A DNA stretch of 32,213 bases. It comes from Bacillota bacterium. GTDB lineage: Bacteria; Bacillota; Clostridia; Peptostreptococcales; Anaerovoracaceae. Position 1 is the first letter of the stretch, and every line of letters begins with the position of its first letter. The stretch lies in assembly GCA_017626845.1 (NCBI GenBank), contig JAGAHX010000046.1, positions 1-32,213 of the forward strand. The letters are read 5' to 3'. Shown here piece by piece: positions 7,343 to 15,400 of the stretch. Made by a program: the position numbers and the translations under genes. The notes beneath the pieces are model-generated. The model saw only the letters and a list, made by a program, of their open reading frames with translations. It was not told the origin of the DNA and did no database searches.

Positions 7343-7546
7343 GATCGTTCCACCGGTCATTCCCCGGGTCATCCTGCGCCAGCCAGGGGAAGAACGCAAT
7401 CGCTCTATGACGGCGGCTCCTGTAGCGAATGACATCGTTCTGTAACAGACTCGTAACCGAACTGTTCTTTCCGCACAGGCCGGAGCATGTTAAGATAAGG
7501 TGCCTTTGCACATATCCGAAACGACCGAGACAGGTAAGGAGGCTCT

Positions 7547-7897
7547 ATGCTGCAAAAAACCGATACTCTCGCAGATCAGGTGGGGCGCTACCTGAAATGC
7601 GAACTCCGCAGGCGGGGGATCACACAGGAGGAATTTGCCGAGCAGATCGGCGTGTCGGACCGAACGATCCGCAGATGGGTCAGCGGAGATATCCATTCGC
7701 TGGAATCCGTTGGAGAGATCGCACAGGCGCTGCAGGTCCCCGTAAGAGACATCTTTCTGGAAGATGTCTTTTTTCTTGCCGAAAACACCGACAAGCGGAC
7801 AAGGTTCGTCCTGTTTTTCTTGCTGCTTATCCATTATCCTTCTGGTTGCGAGGACAAGGAGGGACAAAATGAGAAAAACATACATTGCAGGTTATGA
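7547..7897 (+). CDS. Small XRE-type helix-turn-helix protein with hydrophobic C-terminal tail
   Basis: The 116-residue product has one XRE/Cro-type HTH (residues about 18-62: ITQEEFAEQIGVSDRTIRRW, then a helix ending VPVRDIF). A strongly hydrophobic stretch (FVLFFLLLIHYP, about 86-97) and a polar tail follow. The RBS is AGGAGG, 6 bases before the ATG. The last 29 bases overlap the start of the FtsH-like gene in another frame, so translation of the two is probably coupled. It is likely the DNA-binding regulator of the cassette. The hydrophobic tail could be a membrane tether or a degradation signal for the protease encoded next; both are inference. No convincing promoter is visible upstream, but TCTGT-A-ACAGA at about 7438-7448 is a small palindrome that could be an operator. 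Confidence 0.8.
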   Translation: MLQKTDTLADQVGRYLKCELRRRGITQEEFAEQIGVSDRTIRRWVSGDIHSLESVGEIAQALQVPVRDIFLEDVFFLAENTDKRTRFVLFFLLLIHYPSGCEDKEGQNEKNIHCRL

Positions 7898-9158
7898 TAA
7901 CGAAAAGAAAGAACTGAAGCAGCTAAAAGCGATGCTGCTGCATGCAGATGAATACCGGGAAAAAGGAGTCCGCATTCCTCACGGACTTGTCCTTTGCGGA
8001 CATCCCGGGGTCGGAAAAACTGTGCTGGCGAAATCCATTGCTGATGAGTCCATTGAGCTGGTAGAGCTTCGCGCAGCGGATTGCTGTTCCGAAGAAGCGG
8101 AATCGCAGATCCATGCTGTTTTCAACATGGCCAGGGAAAAAAGCCCTGCCATTTTGCTTCTGGATGAACTCGATAAAATCGCAGGGACCAATGATGACTA
8201 CTTTATGGAGATCAACGATAATGTGAAAAAGGTACTCCTCCAGGAGATGGATCAGCTGGCAGAAGTGCAGCAGGTACTGGTCATTGCGACCTGCAACGAT
8301 ACAGAATGCCTGGGTGCGGCGCTGCTCCGTCCGGGGAGGTTTGACCGGATCATCGAAGTGCCGCTACCAGATGAAGAGACCCGCAAACAGATCTTAGCGC
8401 AATACTTCGGTACGCTCCGCATGAAGATCCATGCAGATCTGGATTTTCTTGCGAAGATCACAGAAAGGTATACCGGCGCCAGGTTGGAATGCCTCGTAAA
8501 CGAAGCTGCGATCTGCGCATTGGAAAAGCGCCGCGATACGATCTGTCTTGAAGATGTTCAGACAGTCATGGATCGCATGGCGCTGTGTGGCGCAAGAAGA
8601 AAAACTGCGGTTGACCCGGAAGAAAACAGAAGGACTGCAATCCACGAGGCGGGACATGCCATTGCAGCTCTTTTCTTAATGCCGCAGCATGTGCTTGGCG
8701 CCAGTATCCTGCCACAAGGGAACAGCCAGGGGCATGTACAGATGGCAGATCACCATACGGAGAACCTCCGGGAAGCAGAAGATGAAATCGTTGTATTGCT
8801 TGCAGGCCGCGCCGCAGAACGGCTCGTGGACGGAGAGATCTATTTGGGATCCGCATCGGATCTGGATCAGGCAGGAAGGAAGCTTGCGGATCTGACCATC
8901 AATCACGCAGCCTACGGATATCGCTTTCTGATCTACGATCTGTATCCTTTCGTTCAACGAGGGGATTCCGACGCAGGTGCAGAGAAAACCGCGCGTTTTC
9001 TGGAAGAGAAGCTGACCCTTTTTGAGAATCGAGCGGCAGAGATCATCCAGATGAACCGAGACGCTTTTGAAAGGATCACCAACGCATTGATCGAACAGAA
9101 AACTTTGCAACGGGACGAATTGCTGGCACTGTACGAACGGAAGAAATCCGCCGCTTAA
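7869..9158 (+). CDS. Soluble FtsH-like AAA+ ATPase / M41 zinc metalloprotease lacking the membrane anchor
   Basis: The 429-residue protein has an AAA+ domain with Walker A GHPGVGKT (44-51), Walker B ILLLDE (95-100), sensor Asn143 and arginines Arg154/Arg157 in LRPGRFDR. An M41 peptidase domain follows with HEAGH (259-263) and the third zinc ligand Asp331 in GSASDLDQA. FtsH is normally about 600-650 residues with two N-terminal membrane helices and a periplasmic domain; those are absent here. The aromatic pore-loop motif (FVGVG in FtsH) is also missing: the matching stretch reads AADCCSEEAES. The ATG at 7869 follows AAGGAGGGA and is preferred over an in-frame ATG at 7764, which has no spaced RBS and would add a short hydrophobic stretch. 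It is co-transcribed with, and overlaps, the XRE gene. Confidence 0.88.
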   Translation: MRKTYIAGYDNEKKELKQLKAMLLHADEYREKGVRIPHGLVLCGHPGVGKTVLAKSIADESIELVELRAADCCSEEAESQIHAVFNMAREKSPAILLLDELDKIAGTNDDYFMEINDNVKKVLLQEMDQLAEVQQVLVIATCNDTECLGAALLRPGRFDRIIEVPLPDEETRKQILAQYFGTLRMKIHADLDFLAKITERYTGARLECLVNEAAICALEKRRDTICLEDVQTVMDRMALCGARRKTAVDPEENRRTAIHEAGHAIAALFLMPQHVLGASILPQGNSQGHVQMADHHTENLREAEDEIVVLLAGRAAERLVDGEIYLGSASDLDQAGRKLADLTINHAAYGYRFLIYDLYPFVQRGDSDAGAEKTARFLEEKLTLFENRAAEIIQMNRDAFERITNALIEQKTLQRDELLALYERKKSAA

Positions 9159-9300
9159 TCAGCCCATATCTTCCCCTGGATTGGGCGATTCATGAAGGAA
9201 GATGTCTTGATGTAAATTCTCATATATTACCATTTATACCATTTAATTGTTGACGGCGTGTGCCGCACATGTTACCCTGTACTTGCTGCGGGACATTGTC

Positions 9301-10167
9301 ATGAAAACAGAAAAGACGGAACTCGATCTTTACTTATCTGATCTGCGGAAACAGCGCCGGGATGTCAAGAATGCACTGCGCAGAGCACCTGAGGGATCTT
9401 TGCGCATCACTCAAAACGGCAGTTACCTGTCATATCTGCATATCACACATGCAGACGGAAAGCGTGTCGCAAAAGCGATCGGAAAAGATCCTGGGTTGAT
9501 CTACGCACTGGCCAGGAAGGAATATAACCTGCGCTTGCTGCAGACACTGGACCATAATATTGAGACATTACTCCGCGCGAAAACACAGTGGATACCCATC
9601 GACGAAGGGCAACTGCTGCGGACATTGCCAAAACATTACGACACGCTTGAAAAGGATAAGATCCTCGACAGAGTATTGATTTCAGCAATGGATTGGCCAT
9701 GTCCGAAGCCTAACGGCGTTGCCGCCAGAGAACCTGCACTGCGATTGGAGGGACTTACTCCGGAAGAGTGGGCCGCCCGTCCTTACCGAGAGAACACGAA
9801 AAACCCGGAACACAAGATCCACCCCAACAGAAAAGGTCTTTTATGCCGGTCGAAGTCGGAAGTGCTCGTCACAAACAATTATGAGGACCTGAACATTTTT
9901 TATCACTACGATGAGGTGATCTTCATCAACGGCTATTACCTGTCGCCGGATGTGATCGGGCTTGCCCACAGTCTGAATTTTAAGTATCATGAGCACTATG
10001 GTCTGAATTCGGAAGAATACCAGGATCACAATCGATTCAAGGAATCGCTCTATCGCGATGCCGGGATCGTGCCCGGAAAAAATCTGATCATCACATATGA
10101 TAGTCCCCAAGGCCGCCTAAATGCGCGTCTTCTGCACGAGATCCTGCTGGATGCCTATTATGATTGA
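9301..10167 (+). CDS. Protein of unknown function with a PD-(D/E)XK-like C-terminal pattern
   Basis: The 288-residue protein (from the ATG at 9301) has a basic, probably helical N-terminal half with ELDLYLSDLRKQRRDVKNAL, a beta stretch around GSYLSYLHITHADGKRVAKAI and a long helix. Its C-terminal half reads RSKSEVLVTNNYEDLNI, then YYLSPDVIG, then FKYHEHYGL and NLIITYDS. The order Glu (in KSE), Pro-Asp, then Glu-His recalls uncharacterised clostridial proteins with a PD-(D/E)XK-type fold, where this part reads PDF and WEH. I therefore suspect a nuclease fold, perhaps degenerate. A TTG start 18 codons upstream is possible, but that region instead contains a weak promoter-like TTGACG-17-TACCCT (9250-9278). 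It lies 142 bases after the protease gene and is the last gene before repeat copy B. Confidence 0.65.
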   Translation: MKTEKTELDLYLSDLRKQRRDVKNALRRAPEGSLRITQNGSYLSYLHITHADGKRVAKAIGKDPGLIYALARKEYNLRLLQTLDHNIETLLRAKTQWIPIDEGQLLRTLPKHYDTLEKDKILDRVLISAMDWPCPKPNGVAAREPALRLEGLTPEEWAARPYRENTKNPEHKIHPNRKGLLCRSKSEVLVTNNYEDLNIFYHYDEVIFINGYYLSPDVIGLAHSLNFKYHEHYGLNSEEYQDHNRFKESLYRDAGIVPGKNLIITYDSPQGRLNARLLHEILLDAYYD

Positions 10168-10260
10168 CCCTCCGACTGGGCCTGCAATGAAGGCGGAAGT
10201 CTTGCAGGTTCTGCCTCGACACATTTGGGAAGCATACAGTATCCGCGCCGCCTCGACACT

Positions 10261-10483
10261 CTGCGCAGTTAATTGTGTTTTTTCATAGGATTTGCGAGTA
10301 AACTGATAAGAAACATCTCACTGTTAGAGCAGGCAGCTATAGGGTTTGTGGGCGCGAGGACTTCTTAATAGTCAAAAAGCCCCGTCTTTGGGCCCGAATC
10401 ATGCTCCGATCCGGCAAAGGCGGGACTTTTTCTTATCAGATTATCAGATAACCCCTTTCAAAAACACAATGCACTGCGCGCTG
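10261..10483. repeat. Copy B of the MITE-like element
   Basis: This is the second copy of the 222-bp element, in the same orientation as copy A at 7121-7342, with the same imperfect inverted ends and internal hairpin. Its right end lies 12 bases from the stop of the membrane protein gene at 10496, so its hairpin probably serves as the terminator of that operon. The left flank shares nothing with that of copy A. The right flank shares about 25 bases. Confidence 0.75.
10374..10431. terminator. Bidirectional terminator hairpin inside repeat copy B
   Basis: The arms 10374-10389 and 10416-10431 pair as in copy A, ending in T tracts on both strands. It is placed to end both the minus-strand XRE/membrane operon (stop at 10496) and the plus-strand cassette (stop at 10167). 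Confidence 0.7.
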
Positions 10484-10495
10484 GATGATACCGGA

Positions 10496-10972
10496 CTATT
10501 CTTCCGGTTCATCCTCCGGCTCTTCTTCCAGCTGCTTCTGCTTGCGCTTGGTGGCAGCAGCGGCAGCGGAGAGCAGGAGAAAGCAGGCGACAAAGGTAAC
10601 GCCGGCGGCGATGGCGCAGATCAGAAGGATGATCTTCGGATCCGGATTCTCCATCCTGCGCAGGCCGATGGCGACGGAGATGAGAGCGACTACGGCGGCC
10701 GCCACGAAGGATGCCAGCAGATTCGTGCGGAAATTCGGCTTTAAGCGGCGGTCCCAGATGCCGTTTTTCAGGCAGCCGGCCATAATGTAGATGCAGAGGA
10801 CCATAAAGACGATCCACTCGCCTGCGATCGCGCGCAGTTCGCCGGGATACATCACTTCCTGGACGAGGATCGCTGCCAGCAGCCCCCAGAACGCGATCCA
10901 GCAGCCGATATGTTCGATCTTCAGCAGGATCTGCTCCTGTCTTTCATCCAGATTATTATTCTGCGTCTTCAT
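10496..10972 (-). CDS. Four-helix membrane protein of unknown function, acidic C-terminal tail
   Basis: The 158-residue protein begins with a charged segment (LDERQEQILLKIEHI) and then shows four likely membrane spans (about 23-42, 52-68, 85-103, 115-136). A basic turn TKRKQKQ and an acidic tail follow. Such DERQ-starting membrane proteins often sit next to small XRE regulators in Bacillota (I believe a DUF6773-like family, but am not sure). Its start overlaps the end of the XRE gene by 17 bases, so it is the third gene of the operon. A 3' remnant of a paralogue is found at 4664-4891. Confidence 0.75.
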   Translation of the reverse strand: MKTQNNNLDERQEQILLKIEHIGCWIAFWGLLAAILVQEVMYPGELRAIAGEWIVFMVLCIYIMAGCLKNGIWDRRLKPNFRTNLLASFVAAAVVALISVAIGLRRMENPDPKIILLICAIAAGVTFVACFLLLSAAAAATKRKQKQLEEEPEDEPEE

Positions 10973-11168
10973 TTTCTTCCTCCCAGAACAGTTCGTCTAA
11001 CGTTCTTCCCAAAGCCTTGCAGATGGCAATGCACAAATTGATCGTCGGATTGTAATCGCCCTTCTCGATGGCGTTGATCGTCTGCCGCGAGACCCCGCAC
11101 ATCTGCGCCAGGTCCGCCTGGGACAGATCCTTTGCCGCCCGGGCCGCTTTTAATTTCAGGTTCTTCAT
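10956..11168 (-). CDS. Small XRE-family transcriptional regulator
   Basis: This 70-residue protein consists of little more than one XRE HTH domain: LSQADLAQMCGVSRQTINAIEKGDYNPTI (residues 15-43) followed by a helix ending GRTLDELFW. It belongs to the YozG/HTH_3 type of compact regulators usually encoded with small membrane proteins. Its ATG overlaps the TGA of the upstream gene as ATGA and its end overlaps the downstream gene, so all three are translationally coupled. It probably represses its own operon. Confidence 0.92.
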   Translation of the reverse strand: MKNLKLKAARAAKDLSQADLAQMCGVSRQTINAIEKGDYNPTINLCIAICKALGRTLDELFWEEENEDAE

Positions 11169-11677
11169 TCCTCCGCACCATCCTTATCCATCAGGTATTT
11201 TACGAGAAATTCCACACCCAGGACGCCCAGCATGACGAGGCAGATCAGGTTGAGGATGGGGCCGTCCTCCAGGTTAAATCCCTCGCTTTTCACCGAAGCG
11301 ATGAGGGGGATCGCATTGAGCGCCGCCGTTGCCAGAAAGACGATCGCGTACCGTTTCAGGTTGTTGTTGAGACCCCAGTAAGCATCCTTCCAGATACAGT
11401 AGCTCGCCAGCACCACGCCTCCGAGGACGATCCCTGTGAAGTGGATGGCGATGGGTGCGACCGGAAGGGTGACCCCGCTCATCCCGAAGCAGATCATAAT
11501 TGTTTCATAGATTATCATCGTATAGAATCCGTACATGTATCCCCTGCCGCGAATCTCTTTCTGCCGTTCGTCGTATTCCGTTTTTTTCTTATGATCGGTA
11601 TTCGCAAATTTCAGGAGCAGCACTACCAGAATGATCCCTACCGCGAGGCCGACTCCGAATCCTGCACTTTTATCCAT
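11165..11677 (-). CDS. Membrane protein of unknown function, first gene of an XRE operon
   Basis: The 170-residue protein has an N-terminal membrane helix (GVGLAVGIILVVLLL), a polar turn with KKKTEYDERQKEIRGRGY, and about four more hydrophobic segments, ending in LMDKDGAEE. The DERQ..RG.GY pattern is shared with small membrane proteins found beside XRE regulators. I chose the ATG at 11677 because AAAGGAG lies 8 bases upstream and because a longer in-frame start at 11743 would fall inside the promoter. Function is unknown; such pairs are suspected of envelope stress or bacteriocin-related roles, which I cannot support here. Confidence 0.8.
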   Translation of the reverse strand: MDKSAGFGVGLAVGIILVVLLLKFANTDHKKKTEYDERQKEIRGRGYMYGFYTMIIYETIMICFGMSGVTLPVAPIAIHFTGIVLGGVVLASYCIWKDAYWGLNNNLKRYAIVFLATAALNAIPLIASVKSEGFNLEDGPILNLICLVMLGVLGVEFLVKYLMDKDGAEE

Positions 11678-11722
11678 ATCGTTTCTCCTTTCTGTTAAAA
11701 GGTATTGTCTTGTTCTGGCACT

Positions 11723-11751
11723 ACTATACCGCACACCCGACATTGTGTCAA
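11723..11751 (-). promoter_or_regulatory. Near-consensus sigma-A promoter of the membrane/XRE operon
   Basis: Minus strand: TTGACA (11751-11746), 17 bases, TATAGT (11728-11723), 45 bases before the ATG. This is one of the strongest promoters in the window, as would fit a locus kept off by its own XRE repressor. Confidence 0.9.
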
Positions 11752-11811
11752 GTATATTTTACAAATAATTTGATAAAGATGACAAAATGTAAGCTGCCCT
11801 GTTTCCGGCAT

Positions 11812-11839
11812 AAAAAAAGACCCTGCCGATGGCAGGGTC
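11812..11839 (-). terminator. Intrinsic terminator of the small lipoprotein gene
   Basis: GACCCTGCC (11819-11827) pairs with GGCAGGGTC (11831-11839) around a GAT loop. Seven T residues follow on the minus strand. It lies 21 bases after the stop codon. Confidence 0.92.
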
Positions 11840-11860
11840 ACGCGTGTGTCTCGAGCTGAA

Positions 11861-12367
11861 TTATCTGGGAATGTAGGTGAAGACCATACCGTCTGCGATG
11901 TTGTCGATATCGTCGGTCCAGGTGAGGGTCTGGTCGTCCGCATTGAAGGTAAAGGTGCCGTGGCCGCCTTCATAAACGGTCTCTTCGGAAGAAACGGTGC
12001 CGTCTTCCGCGAAGACCAGCGTCTTTTCTACGCAATCCTGATAATAAACGGACATGGTCTCTTCATCGAATTCGCCGGACATGGTCCATTCGTTTCTTTC
12101 CGCAGCGCTGGAAGCCCAGTCGATGGTGAAGTTTGCAACCTTGCCTTCGCCCGCTTCGACGGTGATGGTGCATCTGTCGGAAGCGTAGTCGCCGACGAAG
12201 TTCATGACAGGGTTCTGGCCTTCTTCCTCGGTGGTCTCTTCAGTCGTTTCTTCGGTGGTCTCCTCTGCGGGAGTGGGTTCTTCAGCGGGAGCGTCTTCCT
12301 TGGAAGAGCAGGCTGCCATGCTGAAGATCATCGCAAGTGCGAGTAAAATGCTGAGTAACTTTTTCAT
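11861..12367 (-). CDS. Small lipoprotein of unknown function with Thr/Glu-rich linker
   Basis: The 168-residue protein has a lipoprotein signal peptide ending SMAAC (lipid-modified Cys20), nearly the same as that of the peptide-binding lipoprotein at 20.9-22.4 kb. A low-complexity linker of TTEE repeats (about 38-48) leads to a beta-rich domain (about 52-168) with alternating hydrophobic strands and aromatic turns (TFTFNADDQTLTWTDD). This pattern resembles lipocalin-like or DUF-type C-terminal domains of clostridial lipoproteins, but I do not recognise a family. The RBS is AAGGAGG. It is monocistronic between two terminators. Confidence 0.85.
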   Translation of the reverse strand: MKKLLSILLALAMIFSMAACSSKEDAPAEEPTPAEETTEETTEETTEEEGQNPVMNFVGDYASDRCTITVEAGEGKVANFTIDWASSAAERNEWTMSGEFDEETMSVYYQDCVEKTLVFAEDGTVSSEETVYEGGHGTFTFNADDQTLTWTDDIDNIADGMVFTYIPR

Positions 12368-12399
12368 CTCTAATTACCTCCTTTTTAACACACCCTGTT

Positions 12400-12428
12400 G
12401 TTATAGCACAATCGCCTGGAAATGAAAA
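12400..12428 (-). promoter_or_regulatory. Possible promoter of the lipoprotein gene
   Basis: Minus strand: TTTTCA (12428-12423), 17 bases, TATAAC (12405-12400), 33 bases before the ATG. The -10 box is good and the -35 box weak. Confidence 0.45.
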
Positions 12429-12430
12429 GA

Positions 12431-12470
12431 GAAAAGCGCCCCAACTTGCGAAAGAAGCAAATTGGAGCGC
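12431..12470 (-). terminator. Intrinsic terminator of the sortase-anchored protein gene
   Basis: A 14-bp stem (12436-12449 with 12457-12470) is fully paired in minus-strand RNA with two G-U pairs; the plus strand would carry mismatches there, which shows its direction. TTTTC follows. Confidence 0.8.
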
Positions 12471-12497
12471 CGGTTTTTGAAAATTCGTCAAGAACGC

Positions 12498-15400
12498 CTA
12501 TTCTCCTCTTCTGCGGCGGGATGCCAGCCACAGGATCGCGGCGAGGGATGCCAGGCTCACGCCGGCCCAGACCGCCGTATGGCGTTCGTCGCCGGTGAGC
12601 GGAGAATATTCCGTCTTCGGCGTATCCTCGTCTTCCATGTCTTCCAGACCGGAATCCGGATCTTTTCCGCCGTACTCATCCGAGCCGTCGTCGACACCGC
12701 CGGTCGGACCGGCCTGCGGCGTGGGATCGTCCGGGATGTCCGTCGGATCGGGGTCTGCGGGCGGATCGACGGGATCGGGATCCACAGGAGGCGTTACCGG
12801 ATCGGGCGTGGGCGTCGGATCGGTGCCGCCGGAACCGCCGGAGGACGCCGTGTAGATGTTGTGGACCTCCAGATAGGTGACCGCCGCACCTTCGGGAATG
12901 CCTTCGACCGCAAAGGGTTCGACTTCCTTACAGACCGGATCCGACTCCAGTCTGTAGCCGCCCGGATATCTCGTTCCGGCCTTCACCGGGTTGCCTTCCG
13001 CATCGACCTCGACAGCCGTAAAGTCCTTGCCCTCGGGGATATCCGTAAAGATCAGATACTCGCCGCATACGCCGTCGGTGAACGTCAGCGACTTGGGTTC
13101 GAAGCCGGAACTTCCGGATGCCATGCGCAGGCTCGCTTTGGAAGAAGTACCTGCCGGCTGGTTCGGTTCATCCGTACCGCCCTGCTGGTTTGGCCTTGTC
13201 TCCTGCAGCGTAAAGAGCAGCGAGTGGTCGATGTCCTCCATCCTGGCCGTGCCTTTGACTTCGGCGGTGGTCTTTACAACGTAGACCCGTTCTCCGACAT
13301 ACTCATTATGGACCCTAACCATGTCGGACCAGATATCGTCGTTGATCGTCGCATCGTTCTCCGTTGTCTCTTTTCCGGTTTCGATATCCACGTGAGACGT
13401 CGTGATCTTCTTCAGTGTGACGGCTCCAAATTTTTGGCCCATAGGATTGGATAGGTCTTCGTTCAGCTCCCAAATGCCGAATGTCTTGTCCGGGATGTTT
13501 ACAAAATACGCGTTCCCCTGCGGGACGCCATCGACGATCTCGATGCTCTCCAGCCAGACATTGCCGCTATCATCTTTCATATACTGTTTCTCTGCATCTA
13601 TCCACAGACCGAAGTTAACAGTCATGTTGATTTGTTTTTTGAGAGCATCCGGCGCATCTACGACCTTCTGGACCACCACGGATTTTACCGGGAACAGATA
13701 GAAATTATCTTTCAGTTTTCCTGTTTCAACACGATACTGAACGCCGACGGCGAGGATGTTTTCCTCTTTATAGACATCGGTAGAGCATTCGGAGAAATAT
13801 CTGCCTTCGCCTTTGCCGATACTTTTTTCGTCCGTATATACCGTATAGTTGCCAGGAGCCGGCACATCCAGTGCAAAGGAGCGGTAACCCTCCGGCATCT
13901 TCTTCAGCTCCTGCGATTCTCCGGTCTTGTCGTTCGTAACGATAATGGATTTTAAGCCTTCCGGATTCTGGTCGTAGTCACCGATCTTGCCTGCATGGAC
14001 AAAGGTGCTCTGCAGGATGTCGCCGGTAAAGTGTCTGCCTTCGGTCCTGCTGCTCGTTTCTTCTCCGTCCAGAACGCGGGTATCGATCGCGAACTTCGTG
14101 CCGTCCGCATACGCTTCGATCTTCGCTTTTGTCGCATCGATGGTGATCTCGTTCGCCATCTTGTTCTCTGCGCCGGAGCCAATGCCCGCTGTGCCCCAGC
14201 CGCCGATGGCCGTTACGTCTCCGCCGGTGATGGAGATATCAACATCAGCATCGGTGAAATATTTTGCATCACCGCTTCCGGCTCCTTGAAATCCGGAACC
14301 TATACCGGCACCGCCCCGCATTTCGTCTTTCTCAGAAGCTGCACCTTTGGCAATTACTGTTCCGCCCTCTATGGAGACAGAAATTTTATCTCCCCCAACG
14401 CCGAGTCCGATCCCAGCGCCTCCTTTTAAACCACCTGTCGCATCGATCGTACCGCCGCTGATCTTGATTTCAGTGTAACCGCACGCAACAATTCCTTCTG
14501 CAGTCGATCTGCCATTGATGCCTCTCGCCTCAGTGGAATTTGGAGAACCTCCGGACCCAATGCCAGCAGCACCGTCACCACCAACAGCGGTGATGTTTCC
14601 TCCGCTGATTTCAATTTCGGTATGACCCAGATAACCGCCACCGATTCCTGCGCCACCATGATGTGTTTTTCCCTCTCGACTTCCACCGGTAGCATGGATC
14701 GTACCACCAGAGATATCTATCTTCGCATCGCAGTACATACCACCACCGATCGCTGCTCCGATATCATTGCTGGAAGCTGTAATATTACCTCCGCTGATTG
14801 AAACATCTGCGAAATAATAACCAGGACCTTTATCCGCGCCACCACCACTATTCTTGCTGCTGCCAATGCCGCAGCCAATGCCACTGGCACCGTGTGCGAT
14901 CACGGTGCCGCCCGTGATAACTATAGTGCCGCTGTCCACATGGTTCCCGCCACCGATGCCGGCACCGGAGCCGCTCGCAGTGGCAGTTACGCTACCTCCT
15001 TTGATCGTAATGGTACCCCAGGTATTGTTCCCGGTTGCTTTAAAAGAACCGATACTGGTTCCACCATTAGGGTTATTGGAGCTGCCAATACCGGCCCCGC
15101 CGCCGGTCGCGGTGGCATATATCGTGCCGCCTTTAATCGTAATATCACCGTATAAGCCTCTGCCGACGGATCCATCTTTGCTGTTGCTGCCGCCGATACC
15201 GGCTGCGTTCTCACTGCCGGCAGCATTCAATGTTCCTTCCCCATCGATCGTCAGTGATGCTTTCTTATTGGCAGGACTTTCGCCCTCTTCGAATTCAAAC
15301 TCAACTTCAATGCCGGCGAAAGAGCCAGCCGTAGCATTGATATTCTTGCCATTGGATCCCTTGAAGTCGTTAACGGAACCATTTTCCAGATTCAACGTAA

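Noticed and set aside
7764-7868. Longer N terminus for the FtsH-like protein with a hydrophobic stretch that could be a membrane anchor
   Set aside because: The upstream ATG has no properly spaced RBS, the stretch overlaps the XRE gene in another frame, and the ATG at 7869 has a strong AAGGAGGGA.
9247-9300. TTG start 18 codons upstream of the cassette's third gene
   Set aside because: The extension (MLTACAAHVTLYLL) has no RBS and overlaps a promoter-like sequence; the basic helical region starting MKTEKTELDLYL is a more natural N terminus.
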